From assembly GCF_001509475.1 (NCBI RefSeq), contig NZ_LLZG01000107.1:1-8307 (forward strand): a DNA stretch of 8,307 bases. Reading direction: 5' to 3'. The position numbers and the translations under genes were made by a program. The notes under the pieces are model-generated. The model made no database searches and was not told where the DNA came from. It was given only the letters and a program-made list of their open reading frames with translations. This document shows positions 5,686 to 8,307 of the stretch, piece by piece. This DNA is from Streptomyces regalis (GTDB lineage Bacteria; Actinomycetota; Actinomycetes; Streptomycetales; Streptomycetaceae). How positions within the stretch are numbered: the stretch's first letter is position 1; the number at the start of each line of letters is the position of its first letter.

Positions 5686-5831
5686 GGGTGGGGTTTCCTT
5701 CCCCAAGCCCACCCCTTCCCGAAACCGGGGGCTCTGCCCCCGGACCCCCGAACGCGCGGGTGGGTGGGCGGCTGTGCCCACCCGTTCCGCCCCTGGGGGT
5801 ACCTCCCAGGCCCTTAAGGCACTGGGGGAGG
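5686..5831. repeat. Cluster of GC-rich hairpins, Streptomyces-type intergenic repeat and likely terminator
   Basis: Four or five hairpins stand in a row between the BluB-CobT gene and cysG. They are GGGTGGG/CCCACCC (5686-5692/5708-5714), CCGGGGGC-TCT-GCCCCCGG (5725-5743), GGGTGGGC/GCCCACCC (5762-5769/5776-5783), CCTGGG/CCCAGG (5792-5797/5805-5810), and the overlapping CCTCCCAGGCC...GGC.CTGGGGGAGG (5802-5831, loop CTTAA). The last begins 25 bases past the BluB-CobT stop. The motif pieces CCGGGGGC..GCCCCCGG, GGGGGTACCTCCC and AGGCCCTTAAGGC are, from memory, widespread in Streptomyces spacers. They probably end the cobT transcript and shield cysG from read-through. None has a U-tract. Confidence 0.6.
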
Positions 5832-5855
5832 AACGACTGCCCACAGCCGCGCGGC

Positions 5856-8307
5856 CTACTTTTCAGTTACGCCAGCTGAATCGAACGTCGCCACCTCGTG
5901 CATCGCCCTCGCCGTGCTCTGCACCAGCGGCAGGGCCAGCAGCGCGCCCGTGCCCTCGCCCAGTCTCAGGTCCAGGTCGACCAGGGGGCGCAGGCCCAGC
6001 TTGTTGAGGGCGGCCACGTGGCCGGGCTCGGCGCTGCGGTGGCCGGCGATGCAGGCCGCGAGGACCTCGGGGGCGATCGCGCGGGCGACCAGGGCGGCCG
6101 CGCCGGCGCTGACGCCGTCCAGGATCACCGGCGTGCGCAGGGAGGCGCCGCCCAGCAGAAGGCCGACCAGCGCGGCGTGCTCGAAGCCGCCGATCGCCGC
6201 CAGGACGCCGATGGGGTCGGCCGGGTCGGGCTGGTGAACCTCGATGGCGCGGCGGACGACCTCGGTCTTGCGGGCGAGGGTCTCGTCGTTGATGCCGGTG
6301 CCGCGGCCCGTCACCTCGGCGGGGTCGGTGTCCGTGAAGACCGAGATCAGGGCCGCCGACGCGGTCGTGTTGGCGATGCCCATCTCGCCCGTCAGCAGGG
6401 CCTTGTTGCCGGCTGCCACCAGGTCACGGGCGGTGTCGATGCCGACCTCGATGGCCTGCTTGGCCTCCTCGCGGCTCATCGCGGGGCCGGTCGTCATGTC
6501 GGAGGTGCCCGCGCGGACCTTGCGGGGCAGCAGGCCGGGGGTGGCCGGGAGGTCGGCGGCCACGCCGACGTCCACCACACAGACCTCGGCGCCCACCTGG
6601 CCCGCGAAGGCGTTGCAGACCGCTCCGCCGCCGAGGAAGTTGGCGACCATCTGGGCCGTCACCTCCTGCGGCCAGGGGGTGACACCCTGGGCGTGCACGC
6701 CGTGGTCCCCGGCGAAGATCGCGACGGCCGCGGGCTCCGGGATCGGCGGCGGGCACTGGCGGGACAGGCCGGACAGCTGCGCGGAGATGATCTCCAGCAT
6801 GCCGAGCGCGCCGGCCGGCTTCGTCATCCGCTTCTGCCGCTCCCAGGCCTCGCCGAGCGCCTTGGCGTCCAGTGGGCGGATCTGGGCGACGGTCTCGGCG
6901 AGCAGGTCGTGCGGCTCCTCGCCGGGCAGGGCACGGCGGCCGTACGTCTCCTCGTGCACGACCCAGGACAGCGGGCGGCGCTTGGACCAGCCGGCCTGCA
7001 TCAGCTCGGGCTCTTCCGGGAACTCGTCGACGTACCCGACGCACAGGTAGGCGATGACCTCCAGGTGCTCGGGCAGGCCGAGGGCGCGGACCATCTCGCG
7101 CTCGTCGAAGAAGCTGACCCAGCCGACGCCGAGGCCCTCGGCGCGGGCGGCGAGCCAGAGGTTCTCCACCGCGAGGGCGGCCGAGTACGGCGCCATCTGC
7201 GGCTGCGTGTGGCGGCCCAGGGTGTGGCGGCCGCCGCGGGTCGGGTCGGCGGTGACGACGATGTTCACCGGGGTGTCGAGGATGGCCTCGATCTTCAGTT
7301 CCTTGAACTGCTTCGCCCGGCCCTTGGGGAGGGACTTGGCGTAGGCCTCGCGCTGGCGCATGGCCAGTTCGTGCATCGTGCGGCGCGTCTCGGCCGAGCG
7401 GATGACGACGAAGTCCCAGGGCTGCGAGTGACCGACGGACGGGGCCGTGTGAGCCGCCTCCAGGACGCGGAGCAGCACCTCGTGCGGGATCGGGTCACTG
7501 CGGAAGCCGTTGCGGATGTCGCGGCGCTCACGCATGACCTTGAGGACGGCCTCGCGTTCGGCGTCGTCGTAGGCGGGCGCTGCCGGGCCGGTGGACTGCC
7601 TCACTTCTTCCACGGCCGTGCTCTCTTCTGCGGGGGCTTCTTGGTCTTCCTGGTCGGCGGCCCGGGTGTCCAGGTCCTCCGCGTGCTGTACGAGTTCGGG
7701 GTCGCCGTCACGGGGTGCGGGGACCGTGGCGACGGCAGGCGGCGCCTCCTCTGCGGGGAGGACCGTCGGCTGCGGCGGAGTCGGCGCGAGGTACGGGGTG
7801 GTCGGCACCGAGCCCTCGACCGGGACGAACTGGCCCAACGGCTGGTCGGGCGTGGGCTCCAGGTGCGGTGGGACCGGGCCCTCGGAGCCGTGCGCGGACT
7901 GGGCGGCCAGGGGCTGGAGCTGCGGGCCGGCGGGTTCGGCGACGAAGGGCTGGGGTGCCTCGGCCGGTGCGGCGTCCTGGGCGAGCGGCTGGGCGGCCTC
8001 GGCCGGCTCGGTGTCGGCGTCCGGGGTCGGATGGGCGTCCGGTACCTGGGCCGCGGGGGCCGCGATCTGGGGTTCCGCGTCGGGGGTGGTGGGGATCACG
8101 GCCACTGGCTGTGCTTCGGCGTCCGGAGCGGTGGCGCTCGCGGCCACCGCCTGCGCTTCGGCGTTCACATCCGTCGGAGCACCGTCCTGCGTCGGCTGCT
8201 CGGCCTGCGCGAGGGCGGGGGCCTGGACGACTTCGGGGGCCTGCGCCTGCTGCGGGGCCGGGTCTTCGGCGGGCTGGGCGACCGGGGCGGGGGGCTCGGT
8301 CTGCTGC
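5856..8307 (-). CDS. cobT: BluB-CobT fusion: dimethylbenzimidazole synthase + phosphoribosyltransferase (5' end outside window)
   Basis: The frame stays open to the right edge (816 codons visible), so the start is missing. Three parts are seen. First, about 240 visible residues of Pro/Ala/Gln/Glu-rich sequence (8306 to about 7580). Second, a BluB-type flavin-destructase domain (about 7577-6926) with RERRDIRNGFR (Asp at 7518-7520, the equivalent of the catalytic Asp of BluB), SQPWDFVVI, and LGVGWVSFF (Ser at 7113-7115); it would split reduced FMN with O2 to give 5,6-dimethylbenzimidazole. Third, CobT (about 6908-5876) with AGDHGVHAQGVTPWPQEVT, LLTGEMGIANTTASAA, GRGTGI and RLGEGTGA, whose Glu (5955-5957) is the catalytic base; it joins that base to ribose phosphate from nicotinate mononucleotide. 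Both active sites look intact. GTG at 8166-8168 lies inside the low-complexity stretch without a ribosome binding site and is not a credible start. The stop TAG is at 5856-5858. Confidence 0.93.
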   Translation of the reverse strand, partial: QQTEPPAPVAQPAEDPAPQQAQAPEVVQAPALAQAEQPTQDGAPTDVNAEAQAVAASATAPDAEAQPVAVIPTTPDAEPQIAAPAAQVPDAHPTPDADTEPAEAAQPLAQDAAPAEAPQPFVAEPAGPQLQPLAAQSAHGSEGPVPPHLEPTPDQPLGQFVPVEGSVPTTPYLAPTPPQPTVLPAEEAPPAVATVPAPRDGDPELVQHAEDLDTRAADQEDQEAPAEESTAVEEVRQSTGPAAPAYDDAEREAVLKVMRERRDIRNGFRSDPIPHEVLLRVLEAAHTAPSVGHSQPWDFVVIRSAETRRTMHELAMRQREAYAKSLPKGRAKQFKELKIEAILDTPVNIVVTADPTRGGRHTLGRHTQPQMAPYSAALAVENLWLAARAEGLGVGWVSFFDEREMVRALGLPEHLEVIAYLCVGYVDEFPEEPELMQAGWSKRRPLSWVVHEETYGRRALPGEEPHDLLAETVAQIRPLDAKALGEAWERQKRMTKPAGALGMLEIISAQLSGLSRQCPPPIPEPAAVAIFAGDHGVHAQGVTPWPQEVTAQMVANFLGGGAVCNAFAGQVGAEVCVVDVGVAADLPATPGLLPRKVRAGTSDMTTGPAMSREEAKQAIEVGIDTARDLVAAGNKALLTGEMGIANTTASAALISVFTDTDPAEVTGRGTGINDETLARKTEVVRRAIEVHQPDPADPIGVLAAIGGFEHAALVGLLLGGASLRTPVILDGVSAGAAALVARAIAPEVLAACIAGHRSAEPGHVAALNKLGLRPLVDLDLRLGEGTGALLALPLVQSTARAMHEVATFDSAGVTEK
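7580..8307 (-). other. Disordered Pro/Ala/Gln/Glu-rich N-terminal region of the BluB-CobT protein
   Basis: About 240 residues with almost no aromatic or basic residues. They are built from loosely repeated units such as AEAAQPLAQ, AEAPQPFVAEP, LQPLAAQ, APDAEAQPVAV, TPDAEPQIAAP and VPDAHPTPDADTEP. At the end nearest BluB the composition turns acidic (EDLDTRAADQEDQEAPAEE). Codon use is the same as in the enzymatic domains, so this is translated sequence and not a frame artefact. It is probably intrinsically disordered; role unknown. Confidence 0.75.

Noticed and set aside
5582..5855. Cobalamin riboswitch upstream of cysG
   Set aside because: No B12-box-like sequence or the expected multi-stem core was found; the spacer is explained by hairpin repeats and a short promoter region. 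The spacer upstream of BluB-CobT is outside the window.
8166..8168. GTG as the start of the BluB-CobT protein
   Set aside because: No ribosome binding site, and the same Pro/Ala/Gln-rich frame continues without a stop to the window edge.

Overview
The window looks like Streptomyces or a close relative. Base composition is very GC-rich, third codon positions are almost always G or C, GTG starts are common, and the intergenic spacers carry GC-rich hairpin repeats of the Streptomyces type. The proteins (an Arg/Gly/Pro-rich receptor-like kinase, a fused CysG, a BluB-CobT fusion) also fit this group. Species cannot be named from the sequence alone.

Layout, left to right. 1-269 (minus) is the start of a phosphotransferase-like gene cut by the left edge. 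270-708 has no gene but holds a strong intrinsic terminator (588-624) preceded by small stacked hairpins, which together look like a small RNA or attenuator. 709-906 (minus) encodes a 65-residue one-helix membrane protein. 1141-1380 (minus) encodes a 79-residue soluble protein of unknown function, divergent from a Ser/Thr protein kinase with one membrane helix (1577-3004, plus). The kinase converges on a minus-strand group: Nudix hydrolase (3063-3455), SpoU/TrmH RNA 2'-O-methyltransferase (3467-4285), a siroheme/precorrin-2 enzyme fusion (4349-5581) and, beyond a hairpin-rich spacer, a BluB-CobT fusion (5856 to the right edge, N-terminus missing).

The metabolic theme on the right is cobalamin and siroheme. 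The CysG-like fusion makes precorrin-2 and oxidises it toward sirohydrochlorin/siroheme. The BluB-CobT fusion would make the lower ligand dimethylbenzimidazole from reduced flavin and then activate it to alpha-ribazole phosphate, two consecutive steps in one chain. The hairpin cluster at 5686-5831 probably separates the two transcripts. The methyltransferase has a well-formed promoter whose predicted start falls on its GTG codon, so it is probably leaderless and independent of cysG; the Nudix gene follows 11 bases later and is probably co-transcribed with it.

I saw no mobile element, CRISPR array, tRNA or rRNA. The items most worth a second look are the structured RNA candidate at 523-624, the BluB-CobT fusion with its long Pro/Ala/Gln-rich leader, and the leaderless promoter at 4292-4320. 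I do not see clear evidence for a wholly new multi-gene system.
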